Shown here in pieces: positions 47,164-59,240 of a stretch of 64,000 bases of DNA (its first letter is position 1; each line of letters starts with the position of its first letter). The position numbers were made by a program, and so were the translations under genes. Origin of the DNA: Gnetum montanum. Its lineage: Eukaryota > Streptophyta > Gnetopsida > Gnetales > Gnetaceae. The stretch spans positions 189,846 through 253,845 of the forward strand of contig MNCI01005181.1 of NCBI GenBank assembly GCA_015680685.1, in the 5' to 3' direction. The notes under the pieces are model-generated. The model had not been told where the DNA came from and did not search any database. It saw nothing but the letters and a program-made list of their open reading frames with translations.

Positions 47164-48899
47164 TCATCTATCATGGAGTACCTCCTTACCCTTTGATTTT
47201 CTTTCACTATTTTCTTTACTTATGTATTCAATCTTGTATGGAAATCCTTCTTGTTCACATTCTTCAAGATAGGAGAATCTATGATCATTTATTGTATCAT
47301 CCATTCTTGTAAATATTTTTCCAACTTTCAGCCCATTCTCTTTCCAAGTTGTTTCATCCTCCAAGATACACTTACTAGGTTCCTTTTGACAAGACCAAGC
47401 ATTAATGTTATTTTGTTCAATATGAGGATAATAATAATCTTATTTATATCCATAATTTTTGAAGACATATAAATTATTATCTTCATGAATAGAGTTGTCA
47501 AACCTAATTATGCTTGAGCTAGTACTAGTATCATTTTGTGGGGATTCTTCCAAGATTTTCCTTGTACGCTAATTTTCATTACTCTCAATGAGCCTTTCTT
47601 CTTGAGTATTCCTAAATTTCTCTTCATGTGATGGGGCTAGTAGTCGAATCTCAACCTTTATTGCTAAGATTTCTCCTTTTAATTTGGAAAATAAGGCATG
47701 AATTTTAGAAAAAATTTTATTCATATTTTTCTTTACCTTTTTAAGTAAATAATGTAGGATAATAATTTCTTCACGTGATTCACTATACCTTTCATCATAA
47801 TTACCTCTTGATTCATCAAAAATTTTTAATGAACCTCAATTTGTAAGGGCCATACATATGAGCTAATAATCTTTCATGGTGTCATCAACCTCTTCTTCGG
47901 TCTGATCCTTATCATCCTAGCTTGTGTATAAGTTGGCCTTTTTCATATTCATGTCATTCTTATCCTTTTGTTGTAACCTTTCATTGCTAGGATATTTAGA
48001 GGCCACATACCCTCTTCCAACACATACCCAACATTCTATTGAAAAAGCATTAAAATTAGAATTTGAAAATTTTTAACCTCTTTCCTTACCTTTGGAGTTG
48101 GATGGGTTAGGTCCTTGTTGATTAAAGCTCTTACCCTTTTTTCCTAGAAGCCTTTGAATTCTTCTTGATAGAAGTTTTATTTCTTCCTTATTATTCATTT
48201 CTTGTTCATCTTGGTCCTTCTCTTTTGATGTTGATTTTAAGGTGATGGGATTTTCTTTTATTGCTCCTTCACTTATGAGATTCATTTTATAAGCAATAAG
48301 AGCACTTTGGAGCACTTCAAATTTGAAGACTAAAAATATCTAATCTCTTCCATAGCTATAACCTTAGGTCTAAATTCATGTTTTAGTGTTCTAATCATTT
48401 TAATGATTACATCACTTTTAGGTAAGTCCTTACCTATACCCCTAATTGCTACAACTAGATCATTTGTCCTAGAAAAATAATATTTTACCTTTTCTCCTTT
48501 CCTCATTTTGAGTTTTTCATACTCACGTTACAAAACCAAGAGTGTTGATTGTTTAACTATGGATGTGCACTCATAGATAGCTTCTATGATTTCTCAAATT
48601 TCTTTGACAATTCTACATCTAGATATTCTATTAAATTTAGACTTATTTAATGCATAATATAAATAATTTTTTGCTTTAGAATCATACATAAACTTATCTC
48701 TTTCTTCCAGTGTCCACTTGCTCCATGGCTTGAGGGCTTTTGATGCACTATCAACAGGTATTGTGTAACTTTCAAGGATGGACTCCCATACCTCAAACTT
48801 CATTAACTCAAAGAAGCCTTGCCTCCTTACCTTCCAATAGGAAAAATTGAACCTATCAAACATGGTGGTTTTGTGTAGGATGTTTCCTCTATAGTCCAC
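47164..48899 (-). pseudogene. Copia gag (H)
   Basis: Starts near 48899. N-terminal blocks match C1 and D: TTMFDRFNFSYWK, FEVWESILE, KWTLEERDKFMYDSK. A UBN2-like middle has decayed. 48073-48315 holds the EGAIKE and KLLSRRIQRLLGKKGK blocks, then a zinc knuckle near 48020 (C--C----Y, third ligand changed). A long charged, probably coiled-coil tail follows, with last open stretch 47164-47364 ending GKEVLHDR. Stops interrupt several places. Its tail resembles that of D. Confidence 0.75.
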
Positions 48900-48934
48900 T
48901 CTTTAAAATTTGAAGCCAAATGTAAGAGTACCAA

Positions 48935-48946
48935 GCTCTGATATCA
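48935..48946 (-). promoter_or_regulatory. Primer binding site of H
   Basis: On the minus strand TGATATCAGAGC, one base away from the initiator tRNA-Met complement TGGTATCAGAGC. Confidence 0.75.
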
Positions 48947-49012
48947 TTTGTGAATCAAGAACTTAGAAAGGAGGTTGAATAAGTTTCCCAATTGAAATTG
49001 TGCCTATCACAT

Positions 49013-50748
49013 ATTGTTGGCACATTTGGCCATTTCATGGAATAGTAAGACTCATTTTAAATGTTATTGAAAGAATGGGAGAGTGTAAGTGTGCTATTTC
49101 ATACCATGAGATCTAAGGGAGACCATAATATTATTGGTGGAAATAATGATGCACAACAAGGAATAAAGATTGCAAGAGATAATGTGGCAATAAAGAATGA
49201 ATTAACAAGCAAGGAATTTTTCATTGTCAGAAATATGTTCAGGAATCGATCATTTGGGTACTGGCAAANATAGAAATGAGAAGTAGATCCACACCCCCAA
49301 CCAAACCCCCAACCAAATTGTGCTAAGTGGTGAAGCACCGCATTTCCATTTACATTCAATCATATTTATACATAAAGTGATGTACCAATATTCCCAAATT
49401 AGCTTTTGACTAATCCCTTGATTTTAAGTATTCTTTTTCATCATCTATCATATACATTATAATATTTATAGGATTTCTCTCATATGTACCTTGAATAGGT
49501 ACATGTTAATATTATCATCCTCTTACTTTGTTATATGCCATATATTTAATGTTGGCATTATCCTCACAATCATCCCTTCAATGACAACATCATACTTATC
49601 ATTTAATAGACCCCCTTAATTCATGCACTATTATATATCATTTCATGCATTTACAATAAGGATTACGCAACTATATTTGCCAAGTTGATCTTGAAGTTTT
49701 TTGGCTTCTATGTTATCTTCTAAATGAAGTATTAGTGGATATCTCCTTGTTTTTTGATGGCATCATCATGCTAGCTCTTCCCTTGATATTTTTGCATGGT
49801 GTTGAAGACTTGATTTGTCTTTTGATTACTCCTCATCTATGCTTGCTAGTGAGAGGAGCAAAACCTTATTGTACATAAGCTCATTTGCACAATGTACAAG
49901 GTCAGTCTTCTCAATTAAGCATCTTCTTGAGAATTGATCTTGCCATCTAAAGCTACATAACAAATTTATATGCCTTATTGTATTACAAGCACACTTGTAA
50001 TGTTGTAGTCCAAAGGTTACATCTTCAACTTGCTTTGGTAGTTACCTAGGCTTCTTTTCCCCCGCTACTACTACTAGCACTGTCATTCTTTTCTCCTTTT
50101 AAAAAAACATTTGGAAGTCATGGTGGACCTACAAAGGCCATTTAGGCCCATGATGACCACATAGCCCTACTTGGGGAACCATGTTGATCCATTAGGGTCA
50201 CCAACCCCTTACAGGGTAGCATCATCCCATAATAGGGTCTGCACAAACCTCCTTACTACACTACCTTGTGCTACAGAGCTACCACTATTTTATTGTTGCT
50301 AACAATTTCTACCTACCATGCTACATTGTTCATCACACTGTCTCTTCCTACTACACACTATCATGCCTTGCTTACACCTCACTACCATCCTTGTAGTTGT
50401 CTACTTCTTTACCACTCTTCATTATCACCACTACCAAAATAATCTACATAGACAAAACTACATGAACTCTCATAGCACTATGGTGCTCTCCTCACCTCAC
50501 ATGTAGCTCCTTTCCTACCTACCATCCTTACCACTATGATTACCTTCTACCATCCTCGCATGTACCCTACACTTTTCTACCTACCACTAGAATCCTCAAA
50601 TTGTCGTTTTGGCAATGATTGGCAACTGGAAAATTTCTATAAATTGATGAGAAAAAGAAGGGGAAAAAAAGAGAGATGACATAAAATTTAAATGAAGAAT
50701 GCAAAAAAAATATCAAAAATAAAAATTATCCCATTGGTAGCAATTGGA
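49013..50748. other. Unassigned AT-rich stretch
   Basis: No gene I can support. A short open frame at 49061-49268 ends at a single N (49269) and has no recognised motif. 50040-50600 is rich in CTAC and CCTAC words, which explains the small pyrimidine-rich ORF at 50318-50506. 50150-50240 contains GGGG/CCCC-rich text of LTR character. A TATA-like TCTATAAAT is near 50635. Confidence 0.35.
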
Positions 50749-50758
50749 ATATGAATTC

Positions 50759-50808
50759 TATAAGTAAGCACACTTAGTATTGAGATGGATGACCTCTCGG
50801 GAAGCCCT
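50759..50808 (+). ncRNA. 5S rRNA-like fragment with internal promoter motifs
   Basis: TAAGTAAGCACACTT followed by AGTATTGAGATGGATGACC and TCTCGGGAAGCCCT matches the 3' half of plant 5S rRNA (TTAAGC-TGCTT, AGTACTAGGATGGGTGACC, TCCTGGGAAGTCCT) with a gap of about 10 nt. These are the intermediate element and box C of the internal Pol III promoter. The 5' half is not seen. It could come from a Cassandra-type TRIM LTR, a 5S-derived SINE or a 5S pseudogene. Confidence 0.45.
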
Positions 50809-51539
50809 ATTCTCTATACCTTAAGGTTTTGGACTCCAAACATAAATTTTGATTTTGGAAGCCTTTTTCATGAAAAAGAGATAGTTCCTATAGATTTTAA
50901 CCTTTCAAATGCAATGGTGAAGTCATATTAGCCCCATAGAGCTTCAAATATTATTTTTCACGCTTTTTCTAACATGGTATCTTTAGACCCTTAAAGACTC
51001 ATTTTAGCATAACTTGGGCATATGATGTCCATCCCTAACATATGAATGTCATTTTTAACATTTTTCAACCTTTCAAACCTAATAGTAAGGTCAAATTTGT
51101 CATCTAGGTACCTAGAAATATGATGATATCTTAAGTCAAGCGTTAAGAAGCCATAACTAATCATACCTACCAACTTAATCATTAAGACTTATACATTTAA
51201 CCTCATAGGTCATCTTCAGCCATAAGATTAAATGCTAAACCTTTGTAGATAGTTAGTCTTATCTTTCTAACCCTATTATGTCATTAGTTACACTATTGGA
51301 GTTAGTGTCTTAAGGAAGGCAAAAAGGTTATTAAAAATCTAGGTGACGTACCTAGGTGTTACCAATTCAAAATTAGTTAATAAGTTAGTTGCTAAACCAG
51401 AATGGTCAAGAATATGTATATCAATTCCTCTTGTAATTAAATCATATATCAGAATAACACAGAGAGTTATAATCTTATTCTAACAAGATGTATGATACCC
51501 ATAAAGAATAATGATCTAAGATAGAATCCAAGATTGAGA
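50809..51539. other. Unassigned stretch between the 5S-like piece and the CCR4 pseudogene
   Basis: AT-rich, without a supportable gene. It contains an IPLVI-like broken reading near 51425 that may belong to the N-terminus of the pseudogene that follows. Confidence 0.3.
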
Positions 51540-52649
51540 ATGAAAGTTGCAACATACAACATGCTTAAAAGATCCCTAGCTATTGAGAAACAACATTTGC
51601 TATGTCCATCATGGGCATTGAATTGGCATTAGTATTAATACCCATTCATCTTAGTAGAATTATAAAATTTGAATGTTCATGTCTTACACCTACAAGAAGT
51701 TGTACCATGGGAATTCCTATACCAGTTCCAACTAGACTTAGAAAAAATGAGATATATAGGTGTTTACAAGCAAAAACATTCTTGTGGAAATTCTTCTTTC
51801 GAGCCATATAGATTATCATATTGTAAAAATAACAACATGGATGGTTTTCTAATATTTAATAAAGAAGATAAGTTAGAATTAGTACAAAGATTTGAATGGA
51901 GTTTAGAAGATATTATTTTTGAGATCCCAGAACTTCAAATCATAGAAAGAAAGAATAGTCAAGATTTTAGAGAAGCCACATAGCTTTGGCAATGATACTA
52001 AAAATCAAATTCTGAGGAAGATGTGCTTGTGTAGTTAACACATTTAATTACCAAATCAACATGTTTAGATGTTAAACTATTTCAAGGGGCATACCTAATT
52101 AAGAAAATAGAGGAAAGTTTGAAGAATGAGTTATTCCTAAGCCATACCAATCCAATGCCAATAGTTCTTTGTGAAGACTTCAATGCAAAATTTGAAAGTA
52201 GTGTTTATCAATTCTTAAGATATGAATGTGTAAAAGAATCCTTGGAAGATGAACCCAATTTGAAGAACATGTTCCCATTAATTCAACATACAATTCCATT
52301 AGCTAGTGCATACTCTACTTACTTTGAATCTTCAATAGATAAATAAAATCCCAAAATTCATGAAAAAATGATGTTAATGGATAGTACTCATTAAGAACTA
52401 GTATTCAATAATTACTCTACCACAATTAATGCAAATAATTTAACAACATTATTCATTGATATCCTAAATTATATTTGGTACAATGTCCAATTTTTCTAAG
52501 TTACCAAGTTCCTAGAGTTAATTTCTAAAAACGATGTTGAGAAGAATCAAGATTAAGCCCTTCCATCCTGAACAAGACCATCTGATCACATATCACTTAT
52601 GTTAGAGCTACAACTACTTCCATTAATTCCAAAGATTGATAAAAATTAG
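51540..52649 (+). pseudogene. CCR4-type poly(A) deadenylase pseudogene, intronless
   Basis: Readable as the endonuclease/exonuclease/phosphatase domain of CCR4-NOT subunit 6-like proteins. The order matches: KVATYNML (51543), LCPSWALNW (about 51600), VHVLHLQEV (51672), Y-GVYKQK (about 51755), DGFLIFNKEDKLELV (about 51840), DVKLFQGAYLIKKIE (about 52070), PMPIVLCEDFNAKFESSVYQFL (52155-52220), LASAYSTY (about 52300), ILNYIWYN (about 52463), ALPS and SDHISLMLEL (about 52555-52610). The DFN and SDH catalytic blocks survive, but the conserved Gly before DFN is Glu. Several stops and frame changes occur and no introns, as expected for a retrocopy. The active protein shortens mRNA poly(A) tails in the cytoplasm. 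Confidence 0.75.
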
Positions 52650-53069
52650 GAAGTATCTTAACCTTACTTTTATTTATGATTTTCATAATTTTCTTTATTG
52701 TTTAATTTATATTTTAATTTGATAAGTAAATCATCTAAGGTAACGAAATTTGGGAATAAGGATTTACCCTACCTTCACTTGGGTAACCATATATGAGTTG
52801 TACTTTGTGTAACCTTGGTTAGGACTAATGATTGGTGGTTGGTAGACACTTAATTTACCTCATTATCATTATTTTAGGAAATGGGGTAAGTATTAAGAAA
52901 GAAATATTTAATTTCCCATATATTATTCTCACATATATTTGTTTGTAGAATTAGCAAGAGACAACTTCAAGCCCAAAGGAGAAATCAAACTATTAAAGCA
53001 TAGGATCATAAAAAGGAGTATTTGAGATAGCAAAATATAGTAAACTTGGACTTGTTTGAGGATGAATGA
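52650..53069 (+). other. Spacer before the LTR at 53088
   Basis: AT-rich, with no coding blocks. Probably the 3' internal part of an LTR element whose other parts are not recognisable. Confidence 0.35.
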
Positions 53070-53087
53070 AACCTAAGGGGGGTATAT

Positions 53088-53637
53088 TGTAATGTCCATA
53101 TTCCAAAATGATGCCACTAGATAACAAAGATGGTGCCTCTTCATAATAAGTGATATCATTATCGTAACAAGACCCAAAAGGGGAGTTTTAATTAAGACCT
53201 GAAAGGACGTGTGAGATGACCTTTAGGGGTTTAACATAAGGTATTTATACCTAGGCATTAGAGGTTTCATTAGCATGGAGTTGCAAAGCTGATAAAGGTA
53301 AATAACAAGTGCTAGGTGAAGCAAGACAATTAGAGGACTGGCCATCTCTTCTGGTCAATGATAGGCATAACCATGGTTGCAATGTTAGATTTCCTCTAAG
53401 GGATGGATGTTGAAGGGAGAATATCCCAAGGAACACTCAAAGCATGATCCAAATACACCATTTCACATCAATAAAACATTGTTTTCTATTTCCTTCTACA
53501 TTTTGTTTGTTCTTCCTTTTACACTTAATGTCGAATGTTACATATATTTGAAATTCTCCACATTATGTTGTCATGCATAATGTCTAATATAGCCTATATT
53601 TGAAATTTTCCATGACATATGGGAATGGGATGTCACA
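53088..53637 (+). repeat. Gypsy-type LTR (element I)
   Basis: It begins TGTAATGTCC after a polypurine tract (AAGGGGGGTATA, 53075-53086) and ends GGATGTCACA. It contains a TATA-like TATTTATACC near 53243. No second copy was found in the window, so the internal region must be to the left and is mostly lost. Confidence 0.55.
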
Positions 53638-54417
53638 ACTAACCTTAAACTATTGTTCATATAGTTCACATTTTTAAAGGGTGGAAGAGCTAGTGTAGGA
53701 ACACCTCCCATTTATAAGTTATAATTTCTACATTTCATGTGTTGTAGAAGTCATAAAGAGTTTTATCTCTAATTTTGGAGTTGATTGAAATTAATTTGGA
53801 TATTTTTGTAGACTTAGATAGGCTACAATATGTGATTGTGACTTGCAATCACTCATAGTGAATAACTGTAACTTACAATAGCTCATAGTTAGTTCAAAAT
53901 TAATTTTTAAAAAATTTGCAAGTAGGACTTGGTATTATGAAAAAAATGTAACATGCAAGAGGCTACAATCTACCGAAGTGGATGTGATTTACATGAGGTT
54001 AAAATTGAAACAATGTCTTCTTACGAAACTGAATTTTTTGTTATTCTAACATGTTATGACTTGTAGTACTCTCACACTAACAAATGATTCAATTCAAGTT
54101 TCATAATCTTTAGCAAAGTGTAGGAGGCTACAATCCATAATAGGTCACATTTAAGATGGAGCTAAGAGAGATTATAACTCATATAGCTCATAGTAACCAA
54201 CTTGATGATTTTTAAAAATTATTTTAATGTCAAAATAAATAAGGATTTAAATGAAATATTATAAATTGAAGAAAATGTAACTTAAAAAAGGCTTATTTTC
54301 TAATTGTGTGGACGTTCCTTGAATAATGAAGATTATTGAGACTCTTATGTAAAGTCCTAGGATCCATTATGCATGTTCTTAGGAAACTAATATTCATCTA
54401 AAAAGGGACGTGAGTAT
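53638..54417 (+). repeat. Second copy of G-type LTR, partial
   Basis: 53800-54417 aligns with 40585-41230 (5' LTR of G). Cut at 54418 by copia element D. It could be the 3' LTR of G or belong to another copy. Confidence 0.55.
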
Positions 54418-55642
54418 TGTGGACCTTTTTTATGTGTCAAAACATTAAGTAAAATGAAGTCACAGGTTGTGTGCATGGTTGTGTGGTTATTGTGCTTGCA
54501 GGACAACATACATGGGAAACCAAGTTGAGCTAAAGCCTACATAGAGGACAAGAAATAAACTGGTCAAGAGTAAAAATGAGAAGGACATCCACAAGGTCTC
54601 AAATGGACATGTAAGAATTCCAAAGAACATGGATACGGACTAGATACTATACAAGCAAAGTTTTCATCATCAAAGCATGTGAAAAATCAAGGATGTGGAC
54701 AAGGAATGATGAATTCAAAGGACAATGAAAGTTGAAGAAAGATGTCTCTCAAAAACAATAGATGTCTTGGAAAAATTGAACTGAACACAAGCAAAGATAT
54801 CCTTAAAAAATAGCAGACATCTTTCATCAAGTAGAGACCTCTTCCACCAAGCAAAGAAATCTTCACAAAATGAAGGAAAGTTTTAAAAAGACATCTTCCA
54901 GAATGGAGATTTCATAAAGCTATCTTTCCCAAACAAAGATGTCTTTCCAAAATTAAAGGAAAATATAGAAAGATGTCTTGGGCATAAAGAATATGTCTTT
55001 CATAACTGTTAGTGACCATTACCTAGCCATTGCATGAGTTCCAAAATGGATTTAGAAACATGACAGCTATAAGTAGACATCATATGCATTGGAAAATGTG
55101 TAATCCATTGTATAATCATTTTATCATTGTAATCTCTGTTGCTCTTCATTGTATCATCATTTGTTCATTGTAAAGTGTGTTGTACCTCAATGTACAAGGA
55201 TCAACAAACTCAATTGCATCTATCCCTTATAATTATTCCCTATGGATGCCTTGTGGGATTAATCTTTCTTGAGCTTATCAAGATCCTATGGGATTGAGTT
55301 GTTTGCGCTATGGTACAACACTCTAGTGTGGAGCTCAAGGTTGTAAAGGTTGTGAAATCCAGAAAACCACATTCCAACCCTAATGGAACCTTGTAAAACT
55401 AAGTGGATACAATTGCAAAACATCACTCCATAATGGGACTTGAAGACTATATAAGGAATGGATCCTTCAATCACATTTTGAGGGTAAAAATATCCAAAGG
55501 TGTGCTAGCAATATATCCTCTGAGTGTGGGCTATCCAAGTTTTGGAACCACATTAAATTCAATGTGTGTGCTTTTTTGTTATAGATTTTTAATTAGAAGA
55601 ATTTATTCATCCCCCTCCCCTTTCTAAGTTCAAAAATCCTCA
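54418..55642 (+). repeat. 5' LTR of D
   Basis: It starts TGTGGACCTTTT and ends AATCCTCA. It is rich in GATGTCT and GACATCT words like the other copia LTRs here. ORFs inside (for example 55403-55627) are not credited. Confidence 0.7.
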
Positions 55643-55644
55643 AG

Positions 55645-55656
55645 TCATATCATAGC
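55645..55656 (+). promoter_or_regulatory. Primer binding site of D
   Basis: TCATATCATAGC corresponds to the initiator tRNA-Met complement TGGTATCAGAGC with three changes. Confidence 0.5.
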
Positions 55657-55696
55657 TTGGAACTCTTCTCTATTATGATAACTTCAAGAGTGAACA

Positions 55697-57290
55697 ATGG
55701 AGGGGACATCTTACACAAAGCCATCCATGTTCAATAGATTTGACTTCACCTATTGGAAAGCAAGAATGCAAGGGTTATCTGAATACATGGATTTTGAAGT
55801 GTGGGAATCAATCCTTGAAGGCTATGCTCTACTTGTTGATAGCTCCACCGACATCATCAAGCCTCATAACAAATGGACACAAGAAGAAAATGATAAGTTT
55901 ATGTTTGATTCAAAAATAAAAAAAAAATTATATTGTGCATTGAATAAATCTAAATTTAATAGAGTAGCAAGATGTTAAATGGCCAAAGAAATTTGACAAA
56001 CTTTAGAAGCTACTTATGAGGGAACATCTATTATTAAGTAATTAAAGTTATTAGTTTTACAAAGTAAGTACAATAAACTCAAAATTAGAGAAGATGAGAA
56101 AATAAAAGATTATTTCTCTAGAGCTAATGATTTTATTGTAGCTATTAGAGGAACAAGAAATGATCTACCCAAAAGTCATGTCATCATCAAAATGATCAAA
56201 ACTCTACAACCAGAGCTCAAAAAAAAGGTCACTACTATGGAGGAAATTAGAAACTCCTCAACACTAAAATTTGAATAGCTTCAAAGTGCTCTCATTACTT
56301 ATGAAATGAATTTCATAAGTGAAGGAGAAATCCAAGAAAGACCTATTGCTCTAAAGACTACCTCCAAGGAAAAGGAGTCATATGAGAATGATGAGGGTAG
56401 CGAAGATGAGATTTCCCTTCTCTCGAGAAAAATACAACCATTACTTATAATAAGAAATAAGGAAGCATCTTAGTAAAGACCCAATCTTTTTGAAGGTAGA
56501 GATAGAGGTAAAAACTTTTTAAATTCTTCTAACTTAGTTTTCTCTTCTATAGAATGTTGGTTTTGTGGAGGAAGAGGGCATATGACCATTGAATGTCCTA
56601 GTGATCCAAATGATAGCAAGTTATAGCCAAAGAATAGATCCCATGATGAGAAATTGAAACGATCAACTTTTATACAAGTTGGAATGATGGTGAGCAAAGT
56701 GAAGAAGAAGCATGCAATTCTTCCAAAGATTCACATCTCATATGCAGGGCACTTATCAATGAAAATTCCTCAAATGTGGCTGAACAAGATGGTAAATGTG
56801 ATAAGAGGTATAAAGAAGAACTTTTTCTTTACATCATTTGATTAGGAAGGCAAAGAAACTAGTACTTTCCAAGTTAGATGCTATTAATGGTGAAATGAAA
56901 GAAGAGATATCATATATAAAAGTTGAGATTCAACCACTAACATCTTTTAATAAGTATTGCAGCAAGGTTTAAGAAGAGGAGACTCTTGAAAATCAGCCAA
57001 AGAATTTCAAAGAAGTAACACATGCAAATTCTAGATCTAGCTCAAGCATAGTAAGTTTTGATCATTTTAATCATGGGGATAATACTTTATTTGTATGTAA
57101 AAATTATGGTAGTAAGAAAACTCCTAACTATACTCATGATGATCAAAATAAGATTAATGCTTAGTCCTGTCAAAAAGGCTTTGGTAAGGAAATTGTACAA
57201 GTACCAATAAGTGAGAATGAAGGGAAGTTGAGTTCTAAAAATAATGCAAAAAGTGACGAAAAGTTCTATCCCAAGAAACATGAAAAATGA
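55697..57290 (+). pseudogene. Copia gag (D)
   Basis: Start ATG 55697; open to 55978. Blocks: SMFNRFDFTYWKARMQG, DFEVWESILE, KWTQEENDKFMFDSK, LNKSKFNRVARC, as in plant copia gag (DUF4219/UBN2 type). The UBN2 part continues with stops to about 56290. A full CCHC zinc knuckle (CWFCGGRGHMTIEC) lies at about 56550-56595. An acidic SEEEACNSSKDSHLIC block follows near 56690 and a charged tail resembling H runs to about 57290. Stops occur through the middle. This is the best preserved gag of the window. Confidence 0.8.
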
Positions 57291-58863
57291 AAACATCACA
57301 TACGCAATCTAATCAAAGAGAACCTAAGGATGATAAGGTACTTTGCGATAAGGGACCTCATGTCAAAACTCATTATTCTTCTCTTTTTATCATCAAGCAA
57401 GGTAACTCAAGGTAAGTTTCTATCTCTTTTCTTGAAAGTTAATATAGATAGTGTTTGAGAACTCCAAAATTATCTATGTCTTATCTAGATCAAAAATTAT
57501 TGAATAAGTGTCTAGATCATTCTTACATTCATTCATGACATTGATATAATTGGTTTTGTAAAGATTTATAATAGCACTTGTAATAATTTCCCTTGGATCT
57601 TCGCCTTATAACAATTTTAGTTTAATTTCTTGCTTTTCTTTCAATCTTGCAGAATTTGAAATTCTTGTGATGATTTGTTTCTATGATCATAGCCTTTGAT
57701 ATGTTTTTGCTATTTATGAGATAAGAAAAGGCTCCAAAAATTTCTATCAATCTTGCTAGTTGAAACATGTGATCTCCATAGTTGAGCCTAATGTTGATAT
57801 ACAATTATAGTTTTTTTGTAATTTATAATATTTGCACATTGATCTTAAAAGCACAAGAAAAGATGCACATATGTAGGGAGAGCCTACTCCTCATTATTCA
57901 TATTCATCTTGGAGGACACTAGTGTAGGGGAAGTCTTTGGAGACTTAAGCTAAGAAATACTAAAATAGTAATATATTTCAAAATGAGTAAGAAAAGATCT
58001 TCAAGAGGTATTTGTGTTCCAAATATTCTTTGATTAAATTAAATATCCTCATGTGTAGTGTTTGATAAATGGTTGTGTTGTGTTTGTTGTATTGCTACCT
58101 ATCTATGATATTCTCTTTCATGACTTTCCTATCCTTTTGTTAATATCAACAATTTCTAGTTAAGAGATACAAGTCATAATGAGGCATTTAGATAGAGTGC
58201 TTGTTCTTAGCTTACTTATATTTCATAATTGGCATCAAAGTTATGTGTTTTTGGTCTTCTTTTTTTTTGGATTAGTTGAAGATCTTTGTTTTAGACTAAC
58301 AAGAGAAAATCTTAATGTATCATCAGCCCACCTATTGGATATTCAAGCATAAGCTAAAGTAAGAAGTACATTTTTCTTGTAAAGCAAATAGTTAAGGTTT
58401 TGAGCAAGACCGTGATCATTTTTTGCAAAGTATCTATGGTTTTGATTGAGCCTTGAGATGAAGAACTAAGAATTTGGCAATGCAAACTATTGATGACTTA
58501 TTGATAGGTTACTTGATCTTTAATGCTTATACTTCACTTCATTCCTTAAGTTTGAATATCACTTGGAAGGCTTGGATCAATTCTTGACAAATTAGGGGCA
58601 CCTCTTCATGGACCTTAGTACTAAATAATGTGTGTAATCCTTAAGCTTGATTTTCTTGCTTCCCTATACTTTTGGGGTTACGTCATAATGTATGATTTTG
58701 CATATTATCCATAAATTATTGTTCTTTTATATTTATTTTGTATCAAGTTTGGGTACTTTATTCTTTTTGCTACTATTCAAATAGGGGGAGAGTAGTATGG
58801 TTATATATGTATGATTACTAAGTCATTTTCTTAAGTTTTGAACATCATCAAAAATGGGGAGAT
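57291..58863 (+). other. Non-coding tail of D
   Basis: A CAAG/GTAAGT donor-like site is at about 57414-57423. No protease, integrase or RT block is seen in any frame. A purine tract (AAAAATGGGGAGAT) directly precedes the LTR remnant at 58864. Confidence 0.5.
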
Positions 58864-58913
58864 TGTGGACCTTTTGGTGTGTCAAAAAATTAAGTAAAAT
58901 GGAGTCAAAGATT

Positions 58914-59240
58914 GTTAATGAAGCATCAAAGTTTTTCATCGATGGATCCTCATTAACATGGCCTTGTTAATGAGGCCACATCAACATAGAATTTGTTGCA
59001 TTTATGAGGCCCCATGAACGTAACTCCACAATAAAGTCTATAAATACATGCTCATTCATCATTTTTATGAGTGATAAGTTGTCATTAGTTGGTTGGGTTA
59101 ATGAGGCCTTCTCAATGTAGTCAACCACATCAACAAGGCCCCATTGATGCAATAAACCATGTTAATAAGGCCCCATTGATGCATCTTATCCTATGTCGAT
59201 GAGGCCTCGTTGATGTAGTGTCTATTCATCACCTATAAAT
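58914..59240. repeat. Degenerate AATGAGGCCCCATTGATG-type repeats
   Basis: The word ATGAGGCC or AAGGCCCC followed by CATTGATG or ACATCAAC recurs about seven times (for example near 58950, 58970, 59010, 59100, 59135, 59168, 59200). TATA-like boxes stand within and after it (CTATAAATA near 59038 and near 59233). It may be the U3 part of an LTR belonging to element J. Confidence 0.5.

Larger units (their letters stand above)
44414..49012 (-). mobile_element. Element H: gag-only Ty1/copia element
   Basis: Minus strand. 3' LTR at 44414-45494, gag at 47164-48899, primer site at 48935-48946, and a 5' LTR cut down to about 64 bp (48949-49012). No pol domain is seen between gag and the 3' LTR. It is the same type as C1 and D. 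Inserted into the RNase H region of G. Confidence 0.75.
54418..58913 (+). mobile_element. Element D: gag-only Ty1/copia element
   Basis: 5' LTR 54418-55642, primer site, gag 55697 to about 57290, a 1.5-kb tail without pol, and a 3' LTR cut to about 50 bp (58864-58913). The start of both LTRs is TGTGGACC. Same plan as H and C1. Confidence 0.75.

Noticed and set aside
49061-49273. Open frame before the single N at 49269
   Set aside because: No motif, no homologous copy in the window, and it ends at the N.
50318-50506. Small ORF rich in His, Leu and Thr
   Set aside because: Low-complexity CTAC-rich DNA.
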